A DNA stretch of 64,000 nucleotides from Brachyhypopomus gauderio (lineage: Eukaryota; Chordata; Actinopteri; Gymnotiformes; Hypopomidae). The DNA lies in contig NW_027506918.1 of NCBI RefSeq assembly GCF_052324685.1, positions 899,501 through 963,500 on the forward strand. The letters are read 5' to 3'. The notes under the pieces are model-generated. The model searched no databases and was not told where the DNA came from. It saw only the letters and a list, made by a program, of their open reading frames with translations. Below, one piece after another: positions 12,473-23,975 of this stretch (positions within the stretch are counted from its first letter, which is position 1; each line of letters begins with the position of its first letter). The translations under genes and the position numbers were made by a program.

Positions 12473-12655
12473 TGATGTGGGGACAGAGACAGCAGGAGAC
12501 AGAGGCTGTAACCGAAATACTTTATTATCCATCTCAATAAGAACACAAGCACTCAGGCCAATAGGCAGTATAAACACAAAAGTATACTCAATAGTCCAAA
12601 ACGAGGATCCACAGGTGATCGGCAGCTTCAGTACAGAGCAGGACATCCCACGCCG
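12473..12655 (-). repeat. Inverted fragment of LTR family 1
   Basis: Read on the minus strand it ends with CTCCTGCTGTCTCTGTCC and CACATCACA, matching the end of the solo LTR at 51923-52329, and it contains a similar ATGGATAATAAA polyadenylation region. Confidence 0.65.
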
Positions 12656-12659
12656 CTGC

Positions 12660-14560
12660 AGATGGTTTGTTTTGCACCACACCACAAAGTCCTCAATGAT
12701 GTGTACAGGGTGAACAGGACTGGAGAGTGGATGGTCCCCTGTGGTGCTCCCATGTTGCTGATCACTGTATCAGAGGAGCTGTCCCTGATCCTGACATGTT
12801 GTAGGTCTCCCCGTAAGGTAGTCAGTAATCCAGGTGACCAGGTGCATGTCCACCTCCATCTCCATCAGCTTGTCCCTCAGCAGTAGGGGCTGGATGGTGT
12901 TAAAGGCGCTGGAGAAGTCAAAGAACATGACCCTCACAGCACCGCTCCCCTTGTCCAGGTGAGAGTGAGCTCTGTGCAGGAGATGGAAGATGGCGTCCTC
13001 CACCCCCACCTTCTCCCGGTAGCCAAACTGCAGTGGGTCCTCATCATGGTGGACCTGAGGTCTGAGGTGACACAGCAGCAGTCGCTCCATGGTCTTCATC
13101 ACGTGGGATGTCAGAGCAACTGGCCTGTAGTCATTCAGCTCCTTCGGGTGTGCCTTCTTGGGAACTGGAATGAGGCATGTTGTCTTCCACGTGTCAGGAA
13201 CCTTCCTTAAGCGTAGACTCAGGTTGAAGACATGTTGGAGCAGCAAACCCAGTTGGACAGCACACGCCGTGAGCAGGACAGTCAAACCTGTTGTAGAAGT
13301 AGTTGAACTGGTTTTCTCTGTCCACACCTCCATCTACTGAGCTGCTGCTATTGTTCTTGCACCCTGTGATGGTTTTCATCGCCCCCCAGACCTCCTTCAT
13401 GTTGTTGTCCTGCAGCTTTCTCTCCACCTTTATCCTGTAGGACTCTTTGGCCTCTTTTAGACGAACCTTGAGTTTCCCCAGTACACGCTTCAGCTCCACC
13501 AAGTTTCCATCTTTGAACACCCTCTTCTTCTGATTGAGCAGGTCCTTGACGTCACTGGTGATCCAGGGTTTGTTATTTGGGAAGCAGCGTACAGTCCTTG
13601 TGGGAACAGCTGCGTCCATACAGAAGTTCAAGTAGTCCGTAACGCAGTGTCACTCCCTTAATGTCCTCACCGTGTGGATGCAGCAGCACGCTCCAATCAG
13701 TGGTCTCGAAGCAGTCCATGAGGGCTTCTTCTGCTTCAGGAGACCAAACTCTTAATGAGTGAGAGGTAGAAGGCTGTCTCAGTACTAGTGGTTTGTACTG
13801 AGGCTGTAGGAAAACCATCAGATTGTGATCTGATTTCCCCTGTGGTGGTAGTGGGGTGGCCCTGTATGCGTCCCTCACATTAGCATATAGCAGATCAATA
13901 GTCCTGTTTTTCCTGGTGGGACAGTCCACAAACTGGAAAAAGGCAGGCAGGGTGTGAGTCCAGTGTGACGTGAATAAAGTCACCAGCAATCAGATAGAAG
14001 GCGTCAGGGTGCTGTGTCTGTAGTCATGGACGTAGTTTTGATTTCATAAGTGGGGGGGACACAACCTGGGGTGGCGAACTGTTGAGCGGGGGGGGGGGGG
14101 GGGGTTGAATGAAAATTGTTGAGCGGGGGGGGGGGGGGGGGGGGGGTTGAATGAAAATTGTTGAGCGGGGGGGGGCTCGGAGCTGCATGATCCTAGTGCT
14201 AGATTTGTCGCTATTTGGATATTGTTTTTTTAACTGTTAAAAAGTGGGGGGGACATGACTTCGTCGCTACTTAAATATTTGGTTTTAACTGTAAAAACTG
14301 GGGGGGACCAAAACCGGCTTTTGAAAAAGTGGGGGGGACATGTCCCCCCCGTCCCCCCCCAAAACTACGTCCGTGTCTGTAGTGCTGTGTCTGTAGTGCT
14401 GTGTTTGTAGTGCTGTGTCTGTAGTGCTGTGTCTGTAGTGCTGTGTTTGTAGCGCTGCGACAGTGTAGTGGATGACGTCACACGCTGCCTGCGCGTCCGC
14501 CCGGGGTGGAATGTAAACACACACGAAGATGGCATATTCCTCGCTGCACTCCATACTACA
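12660..14560 (-). pseudogene. Non-LTR retrotransposon (LINE), endonuclease and RT remnants
   Basis: Read on the minus strand from high to low coordinates, the endonuclease starts near 14550 (FVCVYIPPRADAQAA), continues at 13989-13800 (VDCPTRKNRTIDLLYANV, GKSDHNL) and leads to reverse transcriptase at 13333-12770 (IPVPKKAHPKELNDYRPVAL, LQFGYRE, FFDFSSAFNTI). The frame is broken several times. A hAT MITE at 14025-14375 and a short tandem repeat (14017-14460, unit containing CTGTAGTGCTGTGT) sit inside the endonuclease. The domain order fits a Jockey/CR1/Rex-type LINE; the exact clade is not certain. Confidence 0.82.
14025..14375. mobile_element. hAT-type MITE in the LINE endonuclease
   Basis: The ends are CATGGACGTAGTTTTG and CAAAACTACGTCCGTG, and the 8-bp target duplication tctgtagt is perfect (14017-14024 and 14376-14383). 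The interior has several long G runs linked by GTTGAGCGGGG. A second member with its own 8-bp duplication is at 42914-43186. Confidence 0.93.
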
Positions 14561-14704
14561 ATTAAATATATTCTAATATCCTTAGGATATAAATAAGATG
14601 CACACTGGGCGTGCGTAAAAGCCTAGAGACAATAAATAAAGTTTAGAGAAACTCGAGAAAAAACACAAAGACGGAGCTAATGGAAAAAGCAGGGAAACAT
14701 CCGC

Positions 14705-14985
14705 TTATATGGTATTTATTCATTAAATAGGAGCGCAGCGAAACATTTTAAAGTAGATATTTACTTTGCACAAAACTTTAGACAAAGACGAGCACAAGAC
14801 ATTACGCGAACGCACATTAAATAGGTGATTAACACATACCCTCATGATCTCGAGACAAGGCACAGGTGCGACTACAAACACGCTCACAAACAACCCACAC
14901 CCACGGAACTACAAACATGGACATAACTGCACGCAGACGACATAACGACACGTCCATAGGGAAGGGTCCGGAGCTGTCACCGTGA
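14705..14985 (-). repeat. Relic TRIM flank plus inverted LTR family 2 fragment
   Basis: Positions 14706-14770 resemble the flank of unit A (9250-9310) and unit D (54390-54450). From 14800 to 14985 the sequence is an inverted copy of the LTR at 10137, ending ACCGTGACA. With the block at 12285 this suggests one old TRIM flank split by later insertions. Confidence 0.6.
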
Positions 14986-14989
14986 CAAC

Positions 14990-15850
14990 TGTATTATACA
15001 GAATTGTTTTCTTTTGATCCTTACAAAAAAATTAAGTTGTCCTCCAAAGATAGGGAGGTGGAGGTGAGCCAAAAAAAAAAAAAAAACAGTAGTGACTCCG
15101 AACTATCTTCTGGTAAGATTTCCTAAATTTCCTATTTTTGTTTGCTGGTTATGGCTGTTGTGTTTTTGGAAGAGACACACTGTAAAAAGTAACATATTGA
15201 TAAGTTAAAATTGCTCAAGAATATTATTCTATTTCAAGTAGCTGTGGGTTTTTTGTATAAATTTATGTAAAAATATCTTTAGCTATTGGCAGTTTTTCAA
15301 AAGACAAAAACGACTTAATATAGGGTTAAAAAAATCAGAGCCATTTTGACTAATCAATATGCCACTTAAATGCCACTATAATTCAAATATTATGTTTGTG
15401 TCAATTTCACATTATTTCAACCTTTCTCAAATCAAATCTCAAACATATGGTCCTGTAGATGAGGAGACTTCTTGCAAGAGAGCTTGCAGTCTCATGTGGC
15501 GGCCAAGGTGTGTAAGGAAAGGTGTGTAAGCAGCAACCACTCACACCTGACACACGCCTCATTTACATAACACTGGAGGCAAGAAGGGCTATTCACACCT
15601 GTCATATGGCAGTGCTTTGGGACTTAAAGGTATAACTGTCAAACAGCAGAGGTTTGGTAGTTCTAGTGGAACAATATAATCAGTGGAGCTAGACAGACAC
15701 ATAGTTAGATAAATGGTGTAGGACTAGACAGATATGTTTACAGATATGCTTATATGCTTACATGTTTATGTTTTTGAAACCATATGTTTATTCTTTTGTG
15801 TATCATGCCATAATAAGATAAATGGCATGAAGTGGTAGGTCATGTAAACG
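14990..15850. other. No gene seen
   Basis: AT-rich sequence without convincing frame or element ends. Its right part probably holds the decayed 5' part of the adjoining Tc1 element. Confidence 0.5.
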
Positions 15851-16690
15851 GATGGATCAGGGTCAGCGGATGCTGAAGCGCATAAAGTGAAGAGGTCACC
15901 AACTTTCTGTCAATCTCTACAGACATGCAAACTTCATGTGGCCTTCAGATTAGCTCAAGAACAGTGTGCAGAGAGCTTCATGGAATGGGCTTCCATGGTC
16001 AAGCAGCTGCATCCAAGCCATACATCACCAAGTGCTTTGCAAAAAATTGGATGCAGTGGTGTAAAGCATGCCGCCACTGGACTCTAGAGCAGTGGAGGTG
16101 CGTTCTCTGGAGTGACGAATCACGCTTCTCCATCTGGCAATCTGATGGACGAGTCTGGGTTTGGCGGTTACCAGGAGAACGGTACTTGTCTGCATTGTGT
16201 CAAGTGTAAAGTTTGGTGGAGGGGGGATTATGGTGTAGGGTTGTTTTTCGGGAGCTGGGCTTGGCCCCTTAGTTCCAGTGAAAGGAACTCTGAATGCTTC
16301 AGCATACCAAGACATTTTGGACAATTCCATGCTCTCAACTTTGTGGGAACAGTTTGCAGCTGGCCCCTTCCTCTTCCAACATGACTGTGCACCAGGGCAC
16401 AAAGCAAGGTCCATAAAGACATGGATGGCAGAGTCTGGTGTGGATGAACTTGACTGGCCTGCACAGAGTCCTGACCTCAACCCGATAGAACACCTTTGGG
16501 ATGAATTAGAGCGGAGACTGAGAGCCAGGTCTTCTCGTCCAACATCAGTATGTGACCTTACAAATGCACTTCTGAAAGAATGGTCAAAATTCCCCATAAA
16601 CACACTCCTAAACCTTGTGGACAGCCTTCCCACAATAGCTGAAGCTGTTCTAGATGCAAAGGGTGGACCAATGTCATATAGAACCCTATG
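15850..16690 (+). pseudogene. Tc1/mariner transposase, frameshifted
   Basis: Three frames together give a Tc1 transposase lacking a clear N-terminus: SSRTVCRELHGMGFHG, VLWSDESRF (first catalytic Asp region), GPFLFQHDCAPGHKA (second Asp) and SPDLNPIEHLWDELE (catalytic Glu). The frame changes near 16205-16275. The C-terminal part, 16278-16748, is open. No terminal inverted repeats with TA duplications could be fixed by eye. Confidence 0.9.
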
Positions 16691-16803
16691 GATTAGGAAT
16701 GAGATGTCACTTTTTATTACAAATTTCTCATTGATTAATCAACTGTAACATTTTCCAGTGAACAAAACTAATTCTTCTACACGTTCATTCTTATATATAA
16801 AGA

Positions 16804-17357
16804 TTAATTCAAGGCAACATTAACTTTGCTGGTTACTGATATCTTTGCTGGTAAGATCCTCATAGGAGAGGAACTGTAACTGCAGAATAATGGGAAAACA
16901 GTGTCAGTAAAAGTGTGTGTTATAGTGTGCAGGTGTGAACTGGTTAGAAGATCAGTGAATGTCACTTTCCCCCTGTCCCAGTCCAGCTGAACTCTGACCC
17001 TCTGCACTTTCTCTGTAGGTGTGAAGTAGTGATCTTTCTGTCCTGGGCAGTATGTCCAGTATTTACCAGTGATTTTACTGTAGCCCAGACGCCACACTGA
17101 ACCCCAGACCCTCCCTCCCTTTCTCCATTCAGACTCTCTAATTACACCCAGTTCCCAGTATTCACTGTCTCCAACATCAACATCCCAGCAGTGTGTCCCT
17201 GAGTTAAAGCCCTCAGAGCCCAGGACACACGCCCACACATCAAATCTCTCTGGATTATCAGGAAGCAGTGATTTCTGTGGTCTGCGTTCTACAGTAGTGA
17301 GATCATCAGACAGGTGGAGGCGTGGATGTGCAGTGTTGGGGTCCAGAGTAACAGGGT
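16804..17357 (-). CDS. TRIM unit B exon 6: B30.2 (PRY-SPRY) domain
   Basis: The exon is open after completing a split Tyr codon. PRY motifs ([19 protein letters not shown]) and SPRY motifs ([31 protein letters not shown]) are complete. The C-terminus TSKVNVALN differs from units C and D because of small indels. Confidence 0.92.
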
Positions 17358-20300
17358 CTGAGGAGAGAGAACAGAATGAATCATCATTTTCTTCATGCGT
17401 TTATGTGATGAGGTCACATCTACAAACTGCAGACCCTTTACTCTGAGTGAAATGCTGCAGTAGGTTGATAAGAGGGAAGTGATGGTGATGTTGTGTGTTC
17501 ACCACACACCCCTGCAGTACATATCTTGGATTCATTATTTGATTATCACATGTGACACTTAACTAGTGCAGTGTTACTGTTACACTGAGTGTCACACTGC
17601 ATGTGTGTATTATGAGTGTCTGTGTACTGAAGTGTGTGTGTGTCCTCATTAGTGGGTAGATACCGTTACAGTTCCCCCACTAAAGGACGCTACTCCCAGA
17701 GTGACTAACACAAGTGGTGTAGGAGACAAAATATAAGGACCTTCTTTGCATTGTGTGTAAATGTATTTAGTTAATTTACTTTTTTATGAATGAATGAATG
17801 TTCGAATTATATAGCGCCTTTCAGAATACTCAAGGCGCTTTACAATTTTAACACAGGTACAAGTCACAGACAACCAATCACACACACCGGCGAGAAGCGG
17901 CAGCCAATTGCGCACAGCGTACTCTCTACCGGGATCCACAGCCCCCTGGGGGACTGAATGGGGTGCAGGAAGGGGAGAGAGGACAGACCCTAGTGGCAGA
18001 GCACCATCCACCACTGGGCACACAAGCACACACACATTCATGCACACACACTCAGACATTACTTTTTATTGAACAGAGAGACACAGACACACACTCAGGG
18101 AGAATTTGTCAGGGACTGCCAATTTCCCTAAAGAGGTGCATATGTGTGTATATATTGCTGTTTAATATAGTATTAAGATGCCAAAGGTGATATTTTTACT
18201 GATTATGTAAATATAAATGTCTACAGGCACCATTTGTTTAAGTCAGTGGTTCCCAAACTTTTTCTGCCGTGCCCCCCTTTAGTAGATAAGAATATTTTTG
18301 CACCCCCCCCCCCTACACACCCACCCCCATATTGACACATGTGCACATGTTTTAAGCCGGGTTTATACTTGACGCGTCGCGAGGGTCCACGCGGCAAAAA
18401 TGACGTAATTGCGGTGGCTCCGCACGTGTGGTCGATTCGCGAAGTCGTGCACTATTTACACGTGTGTCTGCTCGTGCACCTCTCGAATTTTGTAACTTCG
18501 CGCGCGCCGTGCCTCAGCGCAATGAACAAAGTCATATTTGCAGGGTTCATACACCTATACAAGGTGGCATTCAAGCACTTGCACGTCACTTTCAAGGTCC
18601 ATTTCAATATTTCCCAGCACGTTAAACTTAATTAAGTTAAATATTTATACATATACTCGAAATGTTTCGAAATAATTCGCTTTTTAATCACATTATTTAA
18701 TGGTGGTTTATTTTCAAAACGCCCAATCTTAACGTCTTCACGTTCTCTCATGTTTCGTCCTGGAATTACAAGAGGCTCGTATTTGTTAACGTAATACCAT
18801 AGAACTGTTCAGTCAGACAGATATTTGTTGTGAAATGAAGTAGTTACAATTTCAAGCATTTTCAAGTACTTTAGCCTAAATTCCAGCACTTTTCAAACCT
18901 GAAACACAAAGCAACATTAAAATTCTTCAGGTAAATGTTTCTTCCCCTGTTTTTGAGGGGTGTTTCTTTATACTACCACATATTGTTTCGGACAAAACTA
19001 CAAAGAATGTGACGCGGCTAGTATAAACGCCTCCACCATTTGCGCAAATTCATATATATTTCTATCTATAAAGATCTATGTATATATATAGTGTGTGTAT
19101 ATATTTATTTATTTTGATGCCTGGTGTAGCGTCAGGTAAAAATGTTCTTTCACCGGTTTTGCAGGGGTTTTTTATTCTCCACTGCCACCTATCGCCACCT
19201 ATCGTTTCGGAGAACACTGCAGTGAAGCTTGCGCAAGTATAAACGCCTCCACCGTTCGTGCAGGGTCGCGTGAGTTGGGCGGAGTTACGCGCTACGGTCA
19301 CTCGCGAAACCAGGCTTTACTTCCAAGCTCCGTAACACATCTCTTTTGGCTTTGCTCCTTCACACAAAGGTTTTGGAAGGAGTTTAGTAAATTTATTAAT
19401 AACCATATTTTAAGGAAGTATGCTGGGAAAATGTCTTATTTTGCTTCTAAAGTTTCCCCAGAAAGGATGCAAAATGTTTTTTTATAATAAATTTACTTAT
19501 TCTTTTTGCTAAAGTGCGCCCCCCACTTTGGGAACCACTGGTTTAAGTGAAGTAATTAGGTCACTGTCTCTTTAAGAGCTAAGTGGCGACGGGGCGGGAA
19601 GCTCATGTTATGGCGCATTTCCACACGGGCCTGCTTGGCGTGGTACGGTTCGATTCGCAACGGTTTGTGAGTGTTTCCATTAGTACCAGGTACCAGTTTG
19701 CCGATATCTTCAGGTACTTTTTTCGTACCTACTCGCTCGAGGTTCTAACCGTTCCAAAGCGGAAAACTTCTGTGACGTGGAAGAACAGCATGACCAGTGT
19801 TGCTAACTCAGGGGCGGACTGGCATACATTGCTACCGGGGATTTCCCCGGTGGGCCGATGGGTTAGTGGGCTGGTGGGCCACCGGGCCGCTGGCCGCCGG
19901 TGGTTTAACTCAGCCCGTGGAGGAGCCACTGCCGCGCACTGCGGCCCCGGCCCGTAGTCACGCTGCTGTTTAACGGTGTCTATTCATGCCCAAAGCTGCC
20001 GCTGATGGGGGATGTAAATATAAATGCTTTAGTCTTCAGTGAGACACGAAAAGAAATCACTGCATTTAACTCACACAGTCTCAGTCATTCTTCACCTCAT
20101 TCACCACATAGCCAGTCACTCGTCTCGTCCACAGTGCATCTCTGTGAAAGCTAAACATCTAGCTTAAACATTTAGCTAACTCTCCACAGTATGTGCGTCT
20201 CTGTGAAAGCTTAACATCTAGCTAACTTGCTCATCATGTCTCACTCTAAACTCTATTCTCAAAAATACAGGAAAGAGTGGGAATCAAATCCTGAATTTAA

Positions 20301-23300
20301 GGCAGGCTAAAGCCATGTATTGGAGATAATACACGGGCATACTGCCTGTATTGTAAGGTTGATTTCTATGCCAACTAGTTCCTGCTAACTGCTACTCATA
20401 TACTAACAATTAACAACACAGCAAAAAAACATTATTTATGTAATTTACGTAAACAATTATTTATACAAAGCATTAAAGTCATGTAGTTATTTTGAGAAGT
20501 GACCTATTTCAAAGACAACAGATGTTGTTCATTTGTAGTTCTAACATATTTAGGGTGTTTTTACTCATTTTTTTCTCTCCCAACGTTATTATTTTACAGC
20601 TTCAAAAAACATGTATTATGCAAATTAGGTGATGACGTCATTTAGCGAATTCTAGCGACTTTTAGGACAACCAATAGCGACTTTCCTTACTGAGGAGTTG
20701 GCAACAGTGAGCATGACACTGATTGGCCAGGGAGTGTTGTCACAGGTTCCGTCACAGGAGAGCGACTCCTCCGCTATCGCCATCTCGTCCATTGTTGTAC
20801 GGTGTTGTGGTCGCATACAAATGATGTCACGGCACTACAACCCGCGCGCCAACAGCGACTCCACCCACATTGTGGTGGTCCACCATTGTAATGGAAACAC
20901 AACGCGACCGTACCGTTCCGTTGCAAATCGATCCGTATCGAACCGTACCGCGCCAAGCAGGCCCGTGTGGAAATGCGCCATTGGTTTTGGGGGATAAGTG
21001 AGTAGTTGAGAATGCTGGTAGCAACACAGTTTTATTACCGTGTTTAGCGTTACGGTTTGTGTTGCATCATATATTTGGAAGGACCTAACCATGGTTTGAA
21101 AGTTTTGTTTTAAGTTTATTTCATCACATGTATAGCCTGGAATAAACAACCGTTTTGTTTTGTTCATCACGGAGCTTTGGGGAAGTTTCCTTTACGTATC
21201 GGAATAACGCAGACACGAGTAAAGAAAGTTGCTTCAGTCACCACTTGAGGGGGTGGGACAACAACTCAAAGGACAACACTGGGACAGACACAAAGATGGA
21301 GACAGGGACAAAGACAGAGTCAAACACAGAAACAAAGACTGACAGGGACGCAGAAAAGAAAAGACACAGACACAAAGATGATGACAGGGAGACAGACAGA
21401 GACAGACACAGAGACAAGGGAGAGTCCCAGCTGACACGCTTGGTCCCTCAGGGATGGAGATCCATGGAGCTCAGACTCAGGGTACCGGACTTCCTATAGA
21501 CCCCTAGTATCCAAGATCCAAAACTCACAGTACTGGAGAATCTTCTGCATTCTCTCCCAGACTCTGAACTTCAGGTTGGAATGATGTTTTGTTACATTGA
21601 TCGGAGCTCCTGACACCTTCTCATGTTCCTTTGGGGTGTGATGAACTCTGGAAATGTATAAAGCTGTACTATCATTATAATATATTAATATATATCATAT
21701 TGAAATTATTCAAAATTTGTATTTACAAGTGAAAAATCTTTCACTGGAAATGTATAAAGCTGTACTATCATTATAATATATTAATATATATCATATTGAA
21801 ATTATTCAAAATTTGTATTTACAAGTGAAAAATCTTTCACTGGAAATGTATAAAGCTGTATTATTATCTTTCATTAAACATATCAGTGTATCTTTCCACT
21901 TTTTGCACATCATCAGTATCAATGTATTTTTATTTTCTTAAATACCATCTTCATATTTCTTGTTTCTGAAATAACAGAGACCACATACTGACGATCTGAA
22001 TGTATCAGAATAATTTCACAAACACAATGTGTAACACAATATATCAAACAGAAATAATAATCACTTACTGTTTCAATGTGGACGACACATTCTGAAAAGG
22101 ATACAGAGGAATGAAATACATTTTTTTCACAGAAAATGAAATCAAATTTTAGTCATTTTGTTTATATGAGGGTCAAAAATGCTTCTTCCTTGTATGATAA
22201 TAACATCAATGTTTCTAAAGACCCTTACACACACACACACACACACACACTAAAACGATACAGACTGAGTAATTCTTACTAGTAAGAACAGGATGTTCTC
22301 AGCTTCCATCTTCTTCTCTGTGTTTTTGATTTGATCTGAAAGAGATGCTATTTCTCCACTCATCTCCTCAATCTTCCTCCTCATCATGTGACTCTTCTGC
22401 TCCTCTTCCTCCTTCAGTGCAGCTATTCTTGCTGCTTCTTCATCTCTTAGAAACTGGTAGATCTTCTCAAACTCCTCCTTTATCTGCCTCTCTGTGTGCT
22501 GGGCCTGATACTGGAATGGGAGATGATGAGAAAATATTAACTGTCCAAATGTGTGTGTTTCATTATGGTGTACGTGGACAGTGATCACAGTACCATTCAG
22601 AACTCAGTGACCTTTCACCTTAATGTGTGCTGCTGTTTTCTCACAGGCATGTTTATTTTCCTCTAAGACCTTCAAATGCTGCTGTAGAGACTCCAGTGAG
22701 GTCTTGAGTTTGTTCTGTAAAATACGGGTTTAGTAGAGGACTGTATGAGTCTTTCAGGACTGTATATATACATCTGTGTAGATGTGCTGGAGATTACAGA
22801 GATTTTAACGACTGGACAGAATGGCATGTTTAATATGATTCCTTTCATCCTTTTATTATCAAAAGGACATGTTTTATATTTTGTAGCAGGTTGTATATCA
22901 ATATTTTATTTATATTAAGTTTCACTGGGAATGAAGGTCTGATTTAGTTGTCGGAAATCTCATCATCTGACAAATTTAATCTAGACTCTGTAACATATAC
23001 ACTGCTCAAAAAAATAAAGGGAACACTTAAACAACACAATGTAACTCCAAGTCATCCACACTTCGTGTTCAGATAGGAAGCAACACTGATTGTGAATCAA
23101 TTTCATCTGCTCTTGTGCAAATGGAACAGACAACAGGTAAAAATGAGAGATTTTCAAATGATTTCAAAGATTTTTATTAATTGAGATCTAGGATGTGTTA
23201 TTTTAGTGTTCCCTTTATTTTTTTGAGCAGTATATTTCAAGATAATTGTAAACATTGGAAAACATTACAGTTAAAACATTAGTGTACATTTCATACCTTA

Positions 23301-23701
23301 AAGTCACACACAGCTTCCTCTACTGGACAGCAGTTGTGAGTTTTATGTGCCTTTGAAATCTGACACACCAAACACACAGGCTGCTGGTCCTCCAGACAGA
23401 AGACTTTGAGTTTCTCATTGTGCAGACTGCAGAGCACCTCAGACCCTGCTGAAGATCTCTGACTCCTGCTCGCTAGAAAAGCCTCACACAAGTTCTTTAG
23501 GACAAGATTACAGGGAGGATAATCTCTTGAAGATCTTCTCCTACAAACTGGACATTCTTGAGACCCCTTGGTTTCCCAGAACTGCTGCAGACAGGTTTTA
23601 CACACACTGTGGCTACATGACAGTATAACAGGATCCCTGAAGATGTCACAGCACACAGGACATGAAAACTCTTCTTCTGACAGAGGGTTTGTAGCATCCA
23701 T
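16804..23701 (-). CDS. TRIM35/A33-like E3 ubiquitin ligase, unit B
   Basis: Six exons: 23297-23701 (RING, B-box), 22619-22714, 22280-22510 (coiled coil), 22069-22091, 21529-21647 and 16804-17357 (B30.2, stop at 16804-16806). All junctions have AG/GT and the total is 1428 bp, 475 residues. The fold order RING, B-box, coiled coil, B30.2 is that of class IV TRIM proteins, cytoplasmic E3 ligases that bind a target through B30.2. Intron 5 is 3.9 kb and crowded with nested transposons. Exon 5 is more diverged than in C and D. The start is MDATN, aligned with MAATN in the others; the frame continues upstream to 23752 and a longer N-terminus is possible. Linking exon 6 to the rest rests on conserved order and matching phase in B, C and D. 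Confidence 0.88.
17785..18130 (-). repeat. LINE/SINE 3' tail fragment
   Basis: A (TGAA)n start is followed by TATAGCGCCTTTCAG and GGCGCTTTACAAT, the usual AGCGCTATATAA tail of fish LINE-derived repeats in reverse orientation. The part to about 18130 shows no frame. Confidence 0.6.
18244..19540. mobile_element. hAT-type element with further elements inside
   Basis: The ends CAGTGGTTCCCAAA and CTTTGGGAACCACTG are inverted repeats, flanked by the perfect 8-bp duplication gtttaagt (18236-18243 and 19541-19548). Inside, 18355-19315 carries imperfectly inverted sequence (GTTTATACTTGACGCG near 18359, several GTATAAACGCCTCC blocks near 19022 and 19240). A piece starting CAGGGTTCATACACC at 18541 is probably a third element. 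No transposase remains. Confidence 0.88.
19611..20980. mobile_element. Inverted-repeat DNA element, 1.37 kb
   Basis: The left end TGGCGCATTTCCACACGG and the right end are inverted copies over about 45 bp with one mismatch. Flanking trinucleotides are tta and ttg, so a 3-bp duplication is possible but not perfect. A hAT element (19795-20709) fills most of the interior. The superfamily is not certain. Confidence 0.75.
19795..20709 (+). mobile_element. hAT element with transposase N-terminal remnant
   Basis: The short inverted ends CAGTGTTGCTAACTC and GAGTTGGCAACAGTG are flanked by the perfect 8-bp duplication agcatgac (19787-19794 and 20710-20717). From 20239 an ATG opens a frame with [13 protein letters not shown] followed, after a frameshift, by a segment with two cysteines like the BED zinc-finger start of hAT transposases. 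The remainder of the transposase is missing. CAGGGGCGGACTGG at 19809 may start a further nested element. Confidence 0.85.
21650..21850. repeat. 95-bp direct tandem duplication beside exon 5 of unit B
   Basis: The sequence starting GGAAATGTATAAAGCTGT at 21650 repeats at 21745 and begins a third time at 21840. The unit carries the CATTTCCAG acceptor of exon 5, so extra acceptor-like sites lie upstream of the exon on the minus strand. Confidence 0.93.
23000..23230. mobile_element. Tc1/mariner-type MITE
   Basis: The inverted ends CTGCTCAAAAAAATAAAGGG and its reverse complement are flanked by TA. The element lies in intron 1 of unit B. A second copy is at 46030-46262, and interior sequence of a longer relative is at 37741-38155. 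Confidence 0.92.
23297..23701 (-). CDS. TRIM unit B exon 1: RING finger and B-box
   Basis: The 135 codons contain a complete C3HC4 RING ([21 protein letters not shown]) and B-box (CSLH, FCLED, CLVC, KTH). [11 protein letters not shown] and [13 protein letters not shown] are shared with unit C. Confidence 0.93.
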
Positions 23702-23752
23702 TTCCTCCAACAGCTGCTGTGCTGTTTCTCTGTAATGTCTCCTTCTGTACAA

Positions 23753-23770
23753 ACTTCACTTTCACTTTTA
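23753..23770 (-). promoter_or_regulatory. ISRE/IRF-like motif upstream of unit B
   Basis: The minus strand reads TAAAAGTGAAAGTGAAGT, with overlapping GAAAGTGA and AGTGAAAG cores as in interferon-stimulated response elements. It lies about 55 bp upstream of the chosen start codon and is invariant in units B, C and D. Confidence 0.55.
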
Positions 23771-23879
23771 GATCTTCTGTAATAAATACAGTAGCACAGG
23801 AGAGAATCAGTCACTGTAGTCCTTTATCCAGCTGAGGGAGTTTGAACACAGAAGACTAGTGTGTGACTCCAAGATTTAC

Positions 23880-23975
23880 TTCCTCAAACATGCAGACGTG
23901 TACAGGGAGGAGGGGCTTTGGTATAAAAGTTAATAAGCTGAAAAACATATATGATTTCTCCAACAGTTGGTGACA
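23880..23975 (-). promoter_or_regulatory. Conserved upstream block of TRIM unit B
   Basis: The minus strand has a TTTTATACC TATA-like stretch next to a CCCCTCCTCCCTGTACAC box. The block is nearly the same in unit C (36930-37030). Confidence 0.4.

Noticed and set aside
18339..18635. 98-codon frame in the hAT interior
   Set aside because: It crosses ends of nested repeats and has no recognisable domain.
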